64,000 nt of DNA from Deinococcus seoulensis (GTDB taxonomy: Bacteria; Deinococcota; Deinococci; Deinococcales; Deinococcaceae): contig NZ_BMQM01000005.1 in assembly GCF_014648115.1 (NCBI RefSeq), positions 1-64,000 of the forward strand, in the 5' to 3' direction. A program made the position numbers and the translations under genes. This document shows, piece after piece, positions 12,305 through 25,122 of the stretch; the stretch's first letter is position 1, and the number at the start of each line of letters is the position of its first letter. The notes under the pieces were generated by a model. The model did not search any database and had not been told where the DNA came from. It saw nothing but the letters and a program-made list of their open reading frames with translations.

Positions 12305-13354
12305 TTACCCGGAGGACTGCACGGCGCGGGCCGGGTGCGTGACACTCACGCGGGCGGCGCTGCCTTCCGGGCGGACGGTGTCGCTGGGCGTGTGCACCAG
12401 CAGTTCCTGCCCCGCCGCGAGGCGCACGGTGTACGTCACGTCGTGCCCCTTGAATTCGCGGGCGACGATGGTGACGGGCGCGCCCTGCGGGTCGTCCGTG
12501 AAGGTCAGGTGTTCCGGGCGGACGCTGACCAGCACCGGGCCGCTGGCGGACTCCATGAGCGGCACGACGCCCAGCGCGGTGCGGGCCATGAAGCGGTCGG
12601 CGGTGCCGCCCAGCAGGTTGCTGCGGCCCAGGAAGTTCGCCACGAACGCCGTGCGCGGCCGGGCGTACACCTCGTGCGGGGGGCCGCTCTGCTCGACGCG
12701 GCCGCCGCGCATGACGACCACCCGGTCGCTGAACGCCAGCGCTTCCTCCTGATCGTGCGTGACCAGGATGGCGGTCGTGCCGGCGCGGCGCAGGATGGCC
12801 CGCACCTCCTGGCGGGTGGAGTGCCGCAACTGCGCGTCGAGGTTGCTGAACGGTTCGTCCAGCAGCAGCAGGCTGGGGCGCGGGGCGAGCGCGCGGGCCA
12901 GCGCGACCCGCTGCTGCTGCCCGCCGCTCAGCTGGTCCGGGCGGCGCGTCTCGAAGACGGTCAGGCCCACCAGGGACAGCGTCTCGCGGGCGCGGGGGAG
13001 CCGTTCGTGGCGCGGCAGGTGCCGCAGCCCGAACAGCACGTTCCCCAGGACGTTCAGGTGCGGGAACAGCGCGTAATCCTGAAAGACCAGGCCCACGCCG
13101 CGCCGTTCCGGCGGCGTGAAGGGCGCGGTGACGCTGCGTCCCTCGATGCGGATGTCGCCGCTGTCCGGGCGTTCCAGTCCGGCGATCAGGCGCAGGGTGG
13201 TGGTCTTGCCGCACCCGCTGGGGCCCAGCAGGGTCAGCAGTTCGCCACGGTTCACGCCGAGGTTCAGGTCGTCCACGACGGGCGGCAGGCCCGGCGCGTA
13301 GCGTTTGCCGAGGCCCAGCAGTTCCAGGGTGTGGGGGTCGGGGGTGCGGGTCAT
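12305..13354 (-). CDS. fbpC: Fe3+ ABC importer, ATP-binding protein
   Basis: 349 residues. Walker A GPSGCGKTTT, Q-loop FQDYALFPHL, signature LSGGQQQRVALARAL, Walker B LLLLDEPFSNLDAQ and switch His VTHDQEEAL are all intact; residues beyond about 240 form the TOBE-like regulatory domain typical of the FbpC/PotA group. It powers the permease encoded just upstream, with which it overlaps by 4 bases (ATGA), indicating translational coupling. Ferric iron is inferred from the binding protein in the same operon; the symbol is by family analogy. Confidence 0.88.
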   Translation of the reverse strand: MTRTPDPHTLELLGLGKRYAPGLPPVVDDLNLGVNRGELLTLLGPSGCGKTTTLRLIAGLERPDSGDIRIEGRSVTAPFTPPERRGVGLVFQDYALFPHLNVLGNVLFGLRHLPRHERLPRARETLSLVGLTVFETRRPDQLSGGQQQRVALARALAPRPSLLLLDEPFSNLDAQLRHSTRQEVRAILRRAGTTAILVTHDQEEALAFSDRVVVMRGGRVEQSGPPHEVYARPRTAFVANFLGRSNLLGGTADRFMARTALGVVPLMESASGPVLVSVRPEHLTFTDDPQGAPVTIVAREFKGHDVTYTVRLAAGQELLVHTPSDTVRPEGSAARVSVTHPARAVQSSG

Positions 13355-15000
13355 GCAGGGTCGTCCTTGGGAGTGGAGGGCGTGGCGGGCGGGCTGGCGG
13401 CGGGCTGGCTGGCGGCGGGCGGGCTGGAGGGGGGTGGGCGGGGCACGCGGCGGTCCTCGCGGCGCAGGATCAGCAGGGTCAGCAGCGCGCCGCTGACGGC
13501 CAGCGCCAGCGCGTAGGGCGCGGCCGAGGCGTACTGCGCTTCCTCGGTGTACGACCAGACGTTGCGGGACAGCGTCTCGAACCCGATGGGCGACAGCAGC
13601 AGCGTGAGCGGCAGTTCCTTCAGGACGCTCAGGAACACGAAGGCCGCGCTGACCAGCAGGCCCGGCCGGACCAGCGGCAGCGTCACGCGGCGCAGCGTCT
13701 GCGGGGCGCTCAGGCCCAGCAGACGCCCGGCTTCCTCCAGGCGGGGAGTGGCGGTCAGCAGGCTGGTGCGGACCGGGCCGACCGCCTCGGCCAGGAAGTG
13801 CAGGGTGTACGCGGCGATCAGCAGCGTGAACGTCTGGTATAGGGGCGGCGCGACCCGCAGCGTGAAGAACACCAGCGCCAGCGCGAACGCCAGCGGCGGC
13901 GTGGCGTACCCCAGGTACGCGGCCCGTTCGGTCAGGCGGGCCAGCGGGCCGCTGTGACGGCTGCCGATGTACGCCAGCGGGAACGCCAGGGCGGTGGTGG
14001 TCACGGCGGCAACCGCAGCGGCGCCCAGCGCCCCCTGGAACGCCTCGAGCAGGGCACTCCAGGCAAAGGGATTCGTTTCCAGCCGCAGCCAGTACACGAT
14101 GGTGCCCAGCGGCACGACCAGCGCCGCGCCCGCCAGCACCGCCAGGAACACCCAGGCGAGCGGCGCGGCGCGGCCCAGCGGGACGGTGCGGGGCGGGCGG
14201 GTGCCGCCGGGCGACACGCGTGACAGGCGCACGCCGCGCATCAGGCGGGCTTCGAGCAGCAGCGCGGCGCCCGTGACCAGCAGCAGCGCCAGCGCCAGCC
14301 ACGCCGAGTACACCCGGTCGTACGCGGCGGTGTACTGCTGGTAGATGGCGGCGCTGAAGGTGGGGTAACGCATCAGGCTGACCACGCTGAAGTCCCCCAG
14401 GACGTGCAGGGCGATCAGCAGCGCGCCGGACAGCCACGCGGGGCGCAGGTACGGCAGCGTGACCTCCCGGAAGGTCTGCCAGGGCGTGCGGCCCAGCAGG
14501 CGGGCGGCGTCCTCCAGGGCGGGGTCCTGGGTGCGCAGCGCGGCGTGCAGGTTCAGGAACAGGTACGGGAACGTGAACAGCGTCAGGACGCCCAGCGCGC
14601 CCCAGTACCCGCCGGGGCCGGGCCAGCGGATGCCGGTCAGGGCGTCGATGGTGCCGCCGGCGCCGCTCGCGGCGATCAGGGCGTACGCGCCCACGTAGCC
14701 GGGAATGGCCAGGGGCAGCACGCCCAGCAGGGTCAGCAGGCGGCGGGGGCGCAGGGTGGTGCGCGCCGCGAGGTACGCCAGCGGCAACGCGATCAGGGTG
14801 GTGCCGCCCAGGACGCCCAGCGTGAGCAGCAGCGTGTTCGCCAGCAGTTCCAGGTTGCGGGTGCGGAACACGATCTCGCGCAGTTCGCTGCTCTCGGCGC
14901 CCAGGGCGCGCAGCGCGAGGTACACCAGGGGCAGCAGGACGCCCAGCACGGCCAGGATGGCCGGGAGCAGCAGCAGGGGGTGGGGTCGGCGTGCGTTCAT
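13351..15000 (-). CDS. fbpB: Fe3+ ABC importer, fused permease
   Basis: 549 residues with about twelve membrane helices, two homologous six-helix halves as in FbpB/AfuB iron permeases. EAA-type loops that contact the ATPase are visible twice: EDAARLLGRTPWQTFREVTLP and EEAGRLLGLSAPQTLRRVTL. The C-terminal tail is an unusual Pro/Ala/Ser-rich low-complexity stretch (about the last 35 residues) coded by GC-rich repeats. It lies between the binding protein gene (165 bases upstream) and the ATPase gene (4-base overlap). Confidence 0.9.
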   Translation of the reverse strand: MNARRPHPLLLLPAILAVLGVLLPLVYLALRALGAESSELREIVFRTRNLELLANTLLLTLGVLGGTTLIALPLAYLAARTTLRPRRLLTLLGVLPLAIPGYVGAYALIAASGAGGTIDALTGIRWPGPGGYWGALGVLTLFTFPYLFLNLHAALRTQDPALEDAARLLGRTPWQTFREVTLPYLRPAWLSGALLIALHVLGDFSVVSLMRYPTFSAAIYQQYTAAYDRVYSAWLALALLLVTGAALLLEARLMRGVRLSRVSPGGTRPPRTVPLGRAAPLAWVFLAVLAGAALVVPLGTIVYWLRLETNPFAWSALLEAFQGALGAAAVAAVTTTALAFPLAYIGSRHSGPLARLTERAAYLGYATPPLAFALALVFFTLRVAPPLYQTFTLLIAAYTLHFLAEAVGPVRTSLLTATPRLEEAGRLLGLSAPQTLRRVTLPLVRPGLLVSAAFVFLSVLKELPLTLLLSPIGFETLSRNVWSYTEEAQYASAAPYALALAVSGALLTLLILRREDRRVPRPPPSSPPAASQPAASPPATPSTPKDDPA

Positions 15001-15099
15001 GGAAGTGGGGGCGGGCGGGGCCGGAGCCGTCGCAGCCGGGTCACGATAGCAGACCGGATTGGTCAGGATTCAGGGCGGGCGTCCCGCTGCGGTCAAGCA

Positions 15100-15140
15100 G
15101 ACCGCCGCCCCCCCACGGGTCGTGGGTCGGGGCGGCGGTC
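15100..15140 (-). terminator. Hairpin between the Fe3+ binding protein and permease genes
   Basis: 12-bp perfect stem GACCGCCGCCCC / GGGGCGGCGGTC (15100-15111 with 15129-15140), no T-run. Placed right after the binding-protein gene, it probably stabilises that mRNA end or terminates partially, giving more binding protein than permease. Confidence 0.55.
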
Positions 15141-15164
15141 AGGGCCGTGATCAGGGCCGGGGGA

Positions 15165-16160
15165 TCAGAGCAGGCCGGCGTCGCGCAGCAGCTTCTGGGC
15201 CTTGTCGATGTTCTTGGGCAGCACGGTGGGGTCGATGCGGGGGCTGCGCTTGCTCACGTCGCTGTAGGGCAGCATGGTCGTGGGCTGCAGGATGTTCCCG
15301 ATGACCGGGTACTCGAAGTTCACGCTCAGGAAGAAGGTCTGGGCGTCCTTGGCGACCAGCGCGCTCAGGAAGCGGGCGGCGCTGGCGGTGTTCTTGCTGG
15401 TCTTCAGGATGGCGGCGCCCGTGGCGTTGCCCAGGTTGCCGATGTCGCCGTTCTTGAAGAAGTACGTGTCGATGGGGTAGCTCAGGCGGTTCACGCGCTG
15501 GATGTAGTAGTGGTTGGTGAGCGCCACGTCGATCTCACCGGCGCGCATGGCTTCGAGCATGCCCACGTTGCTGGTCTTGTAGTCCTTGGGTTGCAGGGCC
15601 TTCATGCCCTCGATCCACTGGCGGGTGGTGGCCTCGCCGTACTTGCTGATCATGGCGGCCAGGAAGTCCTGGAAGCTGGGGTAGCTGACGGTCCAGCCGA
15701 TGCGGCCCTTGAGGCTGGTCATCTTGGGCAGGTCCAGGATGGAGTCGGGCAGCTGTTCGGGCTTGATCTTGCCCGTGTTGTAGGCCAGGGTGCGGAAGCG
15801 GACGGTGGTGGGCAGCCAGGTGCGGTCGTCGGGCAGGTAGTCGCTGCTGACGTTGCGGGTCAGGGCGGTGCCCAGTTTGGTGAACTTGCCTTCCTCGGCC
15901 AGTTCGCCGAGCGCGCCGACCGAGTTGCCCCAGTACACGTCGGCGGGGCTCTTGCTGCCTTCCTCGCGCAGGGCGGCGACCAGTTGCGCGTCGGTGCCGT
16001 AGCGGACGTTGACCTTGATGCCGGTCTGGCGTTCGAACTGCTGCACGACCGGGTCCACGAAGGTCTTGGCGCGGCCGGAGTACACGGTCAGGGTCTTGGT
16101 CTGCGCGAGGCTGGTGCCAGCGAGCAGCAGGGCGGTGACGGCGAGCAGGGTACGCTTCAT
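15165..16160 (-). CDS. fbpA: Fe3+ ABC importer, periplasmic binding protein
   Basis: 331 residues. Signal peptide MKRTLLAVTALLLAGTSLAQ, then the start of the mature protein LTVYSGRAKTFVDPVVQQFE and the body of the FbpA/FutA family, including tyrosine-rich segments (NHYYIQRVNRLSY) where ferric iron is bound in this family. ATG 16160 is chosen over an in-frame start 14 codons upstream because TAGGAT (16168-16173) lies seven bases before it and it gives the signal peptide directly. First gene of the fbpABC-type operon; a palindrome covers the promoter. Confidence 0.92.
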   Translation of the reverse strand: MKRTLLAVTALLLAGTSLAQTKTLTVYSGRAKTFVDPVVQQFERQTGIKVNVRYGTDAQLVAALREEGSKSPADVYWGNSVGALGELAEEGKFTKLGTALTRNVSSDYLPDDRTWLPTTVRFRTLAYNTGKIKPEQLPDSILDLPKMTSLKGRIGWTVSYPSFQDFLAAMISKYGEATTRQWIEGMKALQPKDYKTSNVGMLEAMRAGEIDVALTNHYYIQRVNRLSYPIDTYFFKNGDIGNLGNATGAAILKTSKNTASAARFLSALVAKDAQTFFLSVNFEYPVIGNILQPTTMLPYSDVSKRSPRIDPTVLPKNIDKAQKLLRDAGLL

Positions 16161-16167
16161 ACCCGAA

Positions 16168-16197
16168 ATCCTAAGTAAATCACTCGGATTAGTAAGG
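16168..16197 (-). promoter_or_regulatory. Fe3+ importer promoter with overlapping palindrome
   Basis: On the minus strand TTACTA and TAGGAT (16168-16173), 16 bases apart, form a promoter placed for a leaderless mRNA. An imperfect inverted repeat (16170-16197, arms CCTTACTAATC and GATTTACTTAGG) covers -35 through -10, so a repressor bound there would block RNA polymerase. A metal-dependent regulator of the Fur or DtxR type is the natural guess, but the sequence is not a clear match to either consensus. Confidence 0.5.
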
Positions 16198-16251
16198 TAC
16201 AAACGTCCCTGCCTCGCAGCGCCCCGTCAGCCCGGCGACCCGGCCTGCGCC

Positions 16252-17271
<1,020 letters not shown>

Positions 17272-17630
17272 GCGGCGCAGTATGCCACGCGCCCGCCCGC
17301 CCCCTCGGCTGTCCGCAGCGGCGCGCCCCGTCCAGGTGTGCGGGCCAGCCGCACCGACTGAACGCGCTGGCCAGATGCCCGGTCAGACCTGCGTAAGCGC
17401 CCCGGTGTCTGCTGAATAGCACGGGTACAGAAGATGCATCAGCGGCGCGGCGCAGGGCGAAACGGCTCTTCATGCCACGCGGCCCACATCCTCATACCCC
17501 TGAATCCTCACAACACGGCCGGGCCGTCTACGCTATGATGCGCGGCGTTAATCCCCAGACAGACCCAGCCACCGAGTCGAGCACCCCCGCTTCACCCGTG
17601 GGTTCCTGTCAAACCACATCAGGAGACCGA
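17272..17630. other. Intergenic region between ddl and the peptide-binding protein gene
   Basis: Non-coding; it holds the ddl -10 box at its left end and, on the plus strand, overlapping TACGCT and TATGAT boxes at 17529-17539 that probably start the peptide-binding protein mRNA about 85 bases before its ATG. No clear -35 box, riboswitch or small gene was seen. Confidence 0.4.
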
Positions 17631-19352
<1,722 letters not shown>

Positions 19353-19372
19353 TCCGGGTCTGACACAGCGGT

Positions 19373-19420
19373 GAGGGCGGGGCAGCCCCCAACAGGGTTG
19401 CCCCGCCCTCATTGCTGTTT
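19373..19420 (+). terminator. Terminator after the peptide-binding protein gene
   Basis: Stem GAGGGCGGGGCA / TGCCCCGCCCTC (19373-19384 with 19399-19410), extendable by a G-T-containing segment, followed by ATTGCTGTTT. The T-run is interrupted, so some readthrough into the permease genes is plausible. Confidence 0.75.
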
Positions 19421-19489
19421 CCGGGGCACCCCCCTGCGCCGCGTGCCAGACGCCGGGTTCCACTGAGCGGGACATCAGCCCGCTTGACT

Positions 19490-19519
19490 TTGCGCGCCGG
19501 GTCTGTTTTGGTCTAGGCT
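19490..19519 (+). promoter_or_regulatory. Promoter of the peptide permease genes
   Basis: TTGCGC (19490-19495) and TAGGCT (19514-19519) with 18-base spacing, between the binding-protein terminator and the first permease gene. Confidence 0.5.
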
Positions 19520-19630
19520 GATTGATGGTCTGACCCACGTCCATACAACACGCCCGTCTACTGCGTTTCAGCTTCTCTCCCTCCACGGACCACTGTAAGG
19601 TCCGGCCGGAGGCTTCATACCGAGGCCCAC

Positions 19631-20653
19631 ATGCTTAATTTCATCGTGCGGCGAGTGCTCCAGATTCCCGTGGTGATGCTCGTCCTTTCCCTGATGATCG
19701 TCGGACTGACGCAACTGCTCACGCCTGAGCAGCGCGCCGCGCCGTACATCAAAAGCGAACAGGCGGCCGCCCGCCTGGAACAGATCATCGAACAACGCGG
19801 CCTGCGTGACCCCTTCCCGGTGCAGTACGGCCGCTGGCTGTCCGCCACGCTCCAAGGTGACCTGGGCTACTCGAAGGCCAGCAGTCAGGACGTGATCACC
19901 ACCATCGGTGAGCGCCTGCCCCGCACCCTCGAGCTGACCATCGTGACCGCCATTCCGATCCTGCTGCTCAGCATCTGGCTGGGTACCCTGAGCGCCCTGC
20001 ACAAGGACAAGTTGATCGACCAGGTGCTCCGCGTGCTGGTGGTGCTGGGGTACTCCCTGCCCAGTTTCGTGGTGGGGATCCTGATGCTGGCGGTGTTCTA
20101 CGCGTACCTGGGCTGGTTGCCGGGCGCCGGGCAGGTCAGCGTGCTGAACACCTTCGCGCTGGGTGACCTGCAACGCTACACCGGCCTGCTGAGCCTGGAC
20201 GCCGCCCTGAACGGCCGCTGGGACATCGCCTGGGACGTCATTCAGCACCTGATCCTGCCCGCCGCGACCCTGGTGATCGTCCTGAGCGCCAGCATCATCA
20301 AGGTCATGCGCAACAACATGCTCGAGGCCCTGACCAGCGACTACGTGCGCACCGCGCGCGCCAAGGGCCTGTCGAGCCGCGTCGTGAACAACAAGCACGC
20401 CCGCCGTAACGCCCTGCTGAGCATCGTGACGCTGGGCGGCTTCCTGATCATCGGCCTGCTGAGCGGGTCGCTGATCACCGAGACGATCTTCGCGTACCCC
20501 GGCGTGGGCCAGTGGGTCGTGCAGGCCGCCATCGGCGTGGACCTCGCGGCCGTGCTGGGCTTCGCCATGCTGTCGGCCGTGATCGTGGTCGTCGTGAGCA
20601 CCATCGTGGACATCCTGTACGGCGTGATCGACCCCCGCGTGAGGTTCGACTGA
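19631..20653 (+). CDS. Peptide ABC importer, permease DppB/OppB type
   Basis: 340 residues, six membrane helices. It starts [20 protein letters not shown], the typical N-terminus of DppB-like permeases, has the large extracytoplasmic loop after helix 1, and the EAA loop with [20 protein letters not shown] that docks the ATPase. It pairs with the next gene to form the translocation pore. The ATPases are not encoded in the window, so they must lie elsewhere or be shared. Confidence 0.92.
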   Translation: MLNFIVRRVLQIPVVMLVLSLMIVGLTQLLTPEQRAAPYIKSEQAAARLEQIIEQRGLRDPFPVQYGRWLSATLQGDLGYSKASSQDVITTIGERLPRTLELTIVTAIPILLLSIWLGTLSALHKDKLIDQVLRVLVVLGYSLPSFVVGILMLAVFYAYLGWLPGAGQVSVLNTFALGDLQRYTGLLSLDAALNGRWDIAWDVIQHLILPAATLVIVLSASIIKVMRNNMLEALTSDYVRTARAKGLSSRVVNNKHARRNALLSIVTLGGFLIIGLLSGSLITETIFAYPGVGQWVVQAAIGVDLAAVLGFAMLSAVIVVVVSTIVDILYGVIDPRVRFD

Positions 20654-20699
20654 TGCCCGCCCAGCCCCACACCCGCCACGCCACCCGGAGGGACCCCCG

Positions 20700-21719
<1,020 letters not shown>

Positions 21720-21740
21720 AGCAGACCCCACCAGAGCACC

Positions 21741-21786
21741 ACAGGAAAGTCCCCCACCTGCGTAGCGCGGTGGGGGACTTTCCTGT
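21741..21786. terminator. Bidirectional terminator between convergent genes
   Basis: Perfect 18-bp inverted repeat ACAGGAAAGTCCCCCACC / GGTGGGGGACTTTCCTGT with a 10-base loop, between the permease gene (plus) and a membrane-protein gene (minus). The A- and T-containing outer arms suit termination in both directions. Confidence 0.8.
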
Positions 21787-21807
21787 CGGCTGGGGCAGCC
21801 GGGCTGT

Positions 21808-22260
21808 TCAGGTGGCCGGAGCCTGCGCCGGGCGCAGCCAGCCGGGGAACTGCCACCACACCAGCGCGTGCGCCAGCAGCGCCACACCCCACAGCGGCAG
21901 CAGGGCCGCGCCGGAACCCAGGAACGCGCATCCGATCAGGAACGGCACGCCGGGCGCCGTGGCCGCCTGAATCGCGCCGGTCAGGGCCGCCTGCGACGCA
22001 CTGAGCTGCTCGTCCCGCGCCGAGCGGCGCGCCAGGTACGCCGCCACACCCGCCAGCACCGCAGCCAGCACGGTCGCCGCCAGCACCCCGCCCACGCTGC
22101 CCAGCGTCAGGGGACGCACGGCGGCCAGCAGCAACCCCAGCGGCAGCCCCGGCACGGCCAGGGTCGCCAGGGCCAGCAGGTACGCGCGGCGGCAGGCGCG
22201 CAGCAGGCCCGCGCGGTCACCGCCGCGCAGGTCACGGGTCAGAGAATCGAGTGCGCCCAC
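21808..22260 (-). CDS. Hypothetical membrane protein
   Basis: 150 residues with four predicted membrane segments (AYLLALATLAVPGLPLGLLL, GSVGGVLAATVLAAVLAGVA, and two in the C-terminal part, including LPLWGVALLAHALVWW). No family recognised. The GTG start follows the TGA stop of ygfZ with no gap, so the two are translationally coupled and cotranscribed. Confidence 0.7.
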   Translation of the reverse strand: MGALDSLTRDLRGGDRAGLLRACRRAYLLALATLAVPGLPLGLLLAAVRPLTLGSVGGVLAATVLAAVLAGVAAYLARRSARDEQLSASQAALTGAIQAATAPGVPFLIGCAFLGSGAALLPLWGVALLAHALVWWQFPGWLRPAQAPAT

Positions 22261-23136
22261 TCAGGTGACCGGGGCGGCCAGCATGACCTGGGCGGGCACG
22301 CCGTCCACCAGCACGGCCGCGCCGTCCACGAGTTCCTTGCGCAGCCGCGCCACGCTACCGCCGGCCGCGTACAGACCCGCCTGTCCCACGACCTTGCCGT
22401 CAGCGGTCACCTCGGCCCCGGCAGGCCACTCCTGCGGCCCCAGCAGCCGCGCCAGCCCGTGACGGGCGTTCCCGCGCGCCTCCAGCCGCGCCATGATCTC
22501 CTGGCCCACGTAACAGCCCTTGCGGTAACTGATGGCGGGCAGCGGGCCGCCCACGTCCAGCCCGATCTCGGGCGGCAGGGTGCCGGTCAGCGCGTCCCGG
22601 ATGACATCCGGAATCCCGGCCCGGACCCGCGCGGCGTCCAGATCGGCCAGCGGCACCTCCAGGCCAGTCAGGGCCGAGAGGACCGCCTCCTCGTGCCGCA
22701 CGAGGTAATGCAGGTCCACGCCCGCCGTGCCCGTCCGGTTCACGCGGCCACCCAGGACCGTCCCGCCGCCCAGCTCTAAAGTCTGCGCCGCGCCGCCCGC
22801 CACGTCCCAGCCGGGCAGCGTCCCCTCGTGCCAGACGTGTACGGTCCGCAGCTGCTCACTGACATCCTGAATCTCCACCTGATCGAAGATCACGTACCGT
22901 TTCAGACGGGCCTCCAGCGCCGGTGCCTGCCCGGCATCCAGGTGCAGGTACACGTCGTCGGCGCGGCGGTACGCACGGGCGAACTGCTCGATCTGCCCGC
23001 GCACGTTCAGGAACGCGCACGCCACCACGCCCGGCGTCGGCGCGCCCCGCAGGTCGTTGGTCATCTGCCCATGCACGAAATCAACGCGGTCCGCGCCGGT
23101 CACGCGCAGACTGCTCGAAGGAATCCGGGTCCACAT
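22261..23136 (-). CDS. ygfZ: Folate-binding protein YgfZ (GcvT-like, Fe-S cluster maintenance)
   Basis: 291 residues. The signature [17 protein letters not shown] contains the conserved Cys of the YgfZ/IBA57 group, which uses folate to help assemble or repair 4Fe-4S enzymes such as MiaB. The start [20 protein letters not shown] follows TACGCT (23144-23149) by seven bases, supporting a leaderless mRNA. A longer in-frame extension would begin inside a MITE-derived sequence and is rejected. It heads a two-gene unit with the membrane protein and lies next to tetrapyrrole genes. Confidence 0.9.
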   Translation of the reverse strand: MWTRIPSSSLRVTGADRVDFVHGQMTNDLRGAPTPGVVACAFLNVRGQIEQFARAYRRADDVYLHLDAGQAPALEARLKRYVIFDQVEIQDVSEQLRTVHVWHEGTLPGWDVAGGAAQTLELGGGTVLGGRVNRTGTAGVDLHYLVRHEEAVLSALTGLEVPLADLDAARVRAGIPDVIRDALTGTLPPEIGLDVGGPLPAISYRKGCYVGQEIMARLEARGNARHGLARLLGPQEWPAGAEVTADGKVVGQAGLYAAGGSVARLRKELVDGAAVLVDGVPAQVMLAAPVT

Positions 23137-23198
23137 GCCGCCCAGCGTACGGGAAAGCAGGGAAGGCATGTGGAACGCGGATGACAGGCAGCGCGGGC

Positions 23199-23244
23199 CG
23201 CTCGGATTGAACGGGCTTTGCAGCCCATTCAATCGGAGTCCGTA
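23199..23244 (+). mobile_element. MITE-like repeat, copy 2 (right end only, 46 bp)
   Basis: Only the right-hand part of the repeat is present, from CGCTCGGATTGAAC through the second hairpin to CGGAGTCCGTA. The following TCA (23245-23247) is the stop codon of hemA on the minus strand. The left part is lost, so the insertion is old or was rearranged. Confidence 0.85.
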
Positions 23245-24342
23245 TCAGTCGCTGGCGAGGGCCAGTTCGCGTTCGCGTTGCCGGGCCTGCCGGGTCAGGT
23301 GCCAGCGGCTCAGGTCGGCGGCGGCGTCGCGGATGATCGCGCCGGCCTGCGGGAGTGCGGCGCGGCGGCTCTCCATGTTGCGGGCGACGATGCCGGTCAG
23401 GTCGTCGAGGTTGCGCAGGTGCGCGCCGGGCACACCCGCGATGTCCGGGTCGAGGATGCGGGGTACGCTGATGTCGATCAGGAACATCGGGCGGCCCGGA
23501 CGCTGCCGCAGGGCCTCGGCGACGCCCTCGCCGTGCAGGACGTAGTGGGGGGCGCCGCTGCTGGCGATCAGCACGTCCGCCTCGGGCAGCACCTCGTGCA
23601 GGTACTCGGCGGCGCAGGCGCGGCCCCCGACCTTGTCGGCCAGCTGGCGGGCGCGTTCGGCGGTGCGGTTGACGACGATCACGTCCTGCACCCCGGCGGC
23701 CCGCAGGTGCGTGAGGGTCAGTTCGGCGGTCTCCCCTGCCCCGAGGATCAGGGCGGTGCGTCCGGCGAGGCCCCCGAGGGCGGCCTGCGCGAGTTCGACG
23801 GCGGCGCTGGAGACGGACACGACCTTGTCGCTCATGCCGGTCTCGAAGCGCACGCGTTTCCCGGCGGCCAGGGCGCCCTGCGCGACCTTGTTCAGGAGGG
23901 TGCCGGTCAGGCCGCGTTCGCGGGCGTCCATCCAGGCGCGTTTGACCTGCCCCTGGATCTGCGTCTCGCCGATGACGAGGCTGTCGAGGCCCGCCGCGAC
24001 GCGGTACAGGTGCGTGACGGCCGCCTCGCCCTGGTGGCAGTACAGGTGCCCGCCCAGCGCGTGCCCCCAGGCGCCCTCGAAGGCGGCGAGGGGGTCGCCG
24101 GTCAGGCCCGCCATGTACACCTCGGTGCGGTTGCAGGTGGAGAGCAGCATGACTTCCTGCGCGTGGCGGGCGAGGTGAGAGAGCAGCGCGCCCTCCTCGC
24201 CGGCGCGGACGGCGGCGCGTTCGCGGATCTCGACGGGGGCCGTCTGGTGGTTCAGGCCGACGACGGCGATGTCCAGCTGGCCGGGCAGGGGCGCGCCGGG
24301 CCGGGCGAGGAAGGCCTGGGCGGTGGGGCAGGCGAGGGTCAT
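23245..24342 (-). CDS. hemA: Glutamyl-tRNA reductase
   Basis: 365 residues. HemA reduces glutamyl-tRNA(Glu) with NADPH to glutamate-1-semialdehyde, the first committed step of C5 tetrapyrrole synthesis. The catalytic Cys lies at about residue 70 in [41 protein letters not shown] and the NADPH-binding [17 protein letters not shown] are clear. ATG 24342 overlaps the stop of the sirC-like gene by 4 bases (ATGA). Its own stop codon is the target-site triplet of a MITE fragment. Confidence 0.95.
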   Translation of the reverse strand: MTLACPTAQAFLARPGAPLPGQLDIAVVGLNHQTAPVEIRERAAVRAGEEGALLSHLARHAQEVMLLSTCNRTEVYMAGLTGDPLAAFEGAWGHALGGHLYCHQGEAAVTHLYRVAAGLDSLVIGETQIQGQVKRAWMDARERGLTGTLLNKVAQGALAAGKRVRFETGMSDKVVSVSSAAVELAQAALGGLAGRTALILGAGETAELTLTHLRAAGVQDVIVVNRTAERARQLADKVGGRACAAEYLHEVLPEADVLIASSGAPHYVLHGEGVAEALRQRPGRPMFLIDISVPRILDPDIAGVPGAHLRNLDDLTGIVARNMESRRAALPQAGAIIRDAAADLSRWHLTRQARQRERELALASD

Positions 24343-24899
24343 GCGGGTACTCCTACGGCGCGGCGGATGTCCCGGCGCAGGGCGCCGAGGGCCGCCTGTC
24401 TCTGCGGTTCGGGAAGGGTGAGGGCCGCCTCGCGCTGCCCGGTCCAGGTGCCGAGCTGTTCGGGGGTGGGCAGCAGGTCGCGGGTGCGTTCGGTCAGCGC
24501 CTGCGCCAGCATGGGCAGTTCCCGGCCGGTGCTGACGGCGACCTGCACGCCCGCCTGTTCCGCCACGGCCGGGAAGCGCAGGTTGCCACGCGTGGCGTCG
24601 CTGGCATCGTTGACGAGCAGCCCGAGGTCCCGCGCGTCGCGGACGACCTGGGCGTTCACGCCGGCGTGACTGGTGGCAGCCACGACGAGGGCCGCGCCGC
24701 GCAGGTCGCCACTGCGGTACGCGCGCGGCTGCCAGTCGGCGGTCAGGGCAGCCAGTTCGGCGCAGCGGTCCGGGGCGATGACCTGCACGTGCAGTCCGGC
24801 GTCCAGCAGGGTGCGGGTGCGGCGCAGGGCGACGGCGCCTCCGCCGACCACGACGGCGCGCGCACCGTGCAGGTCGAGGAAGGCGGGAAGCAGACTCAT
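24339..24899 (-). CDS. Precorrin-2 dehydrogenase, SirC/Met8-like
   Basis: 186 residues. The start ([40 protein letters not shown]) is the NAD-binding fold of precorrin-2 dehydrogenases, with the Asp-containing segment [16 protein letters not shown] that acts in dehydrogenation or chelation. It would oxidise precorrin-2 to sirohydrochlorin for siroheme. It lacks the methylase half of CysG; that activity is in the fused gene upstream. TATGCT (24907-24912) seven bases before ATG 24899 fixes the start; it overlaps hemA by 4 bases. Confidence 0.88.
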   Translation of the reverse strand: MSLLPAFLDLHGARAVVVGGGAVALRRTRTLLDAGLHVQVIAPDRCAELAALTADWQPRAYRSGDLRGAALVVAATSHAGVNAQVVRDARDLGLLVNDASDATRGNLRFPAVAEQAGVQVAVSTGRELPMLAQALTERTRDLLPTPEQLGTWTGQREAALTLPEPQRQAALGALRRDIRRAVGVPA

Positions 24900-24978
24900 G
24901 AGGCGCAGCATAGCGCGGGCCGGGCGGGGCAGCCGTCCCCGACCGATCGGTCGGGAAGGCGACTGGGACGCCTTGAAA

Positions 24979-25113
24979 TACGGATTCCGTCTGTTTCGCC
25001 GACAACCCGGAACGGCACCGGGTTGCCCACTCCACGCCCAGAGAGGCGTTTTTCTCCCACTCGCATCCGCTCGGAGTGAATGGTCTTTGCAGCCCATTCA
25101 CTGGGAGTCCGTA
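24979..25113 (+). mobile_element. MITE-like repeat, copy 3 (135 bp, intact)
   Basis: Ends TACGGATTCCG and GGGAGTCCGTA. Hairpin 1 is CAACCCGG/CCGGGTTG and hairpin 2 AGTGAAT/ATTCACT, both changed on both arms relative to copy 1. Flanks are AAA and GAA, so the target duplication is degraded. It separates the cobA-hemD gene from the sirC-like gene, whose promoter lies just beyond it. Confidence 0.88.
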
Positions 25114-25122
25114 GAACGTGCC

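Noticed and set aside
23137..23232. N-terminal extension of YgfZ beginning [11 protein letters not shown]
   Set aside because: These residues are translated from the MITE; the same peptide appears before hemA and in other copies. The TACGCT box fixes the start at 23136.
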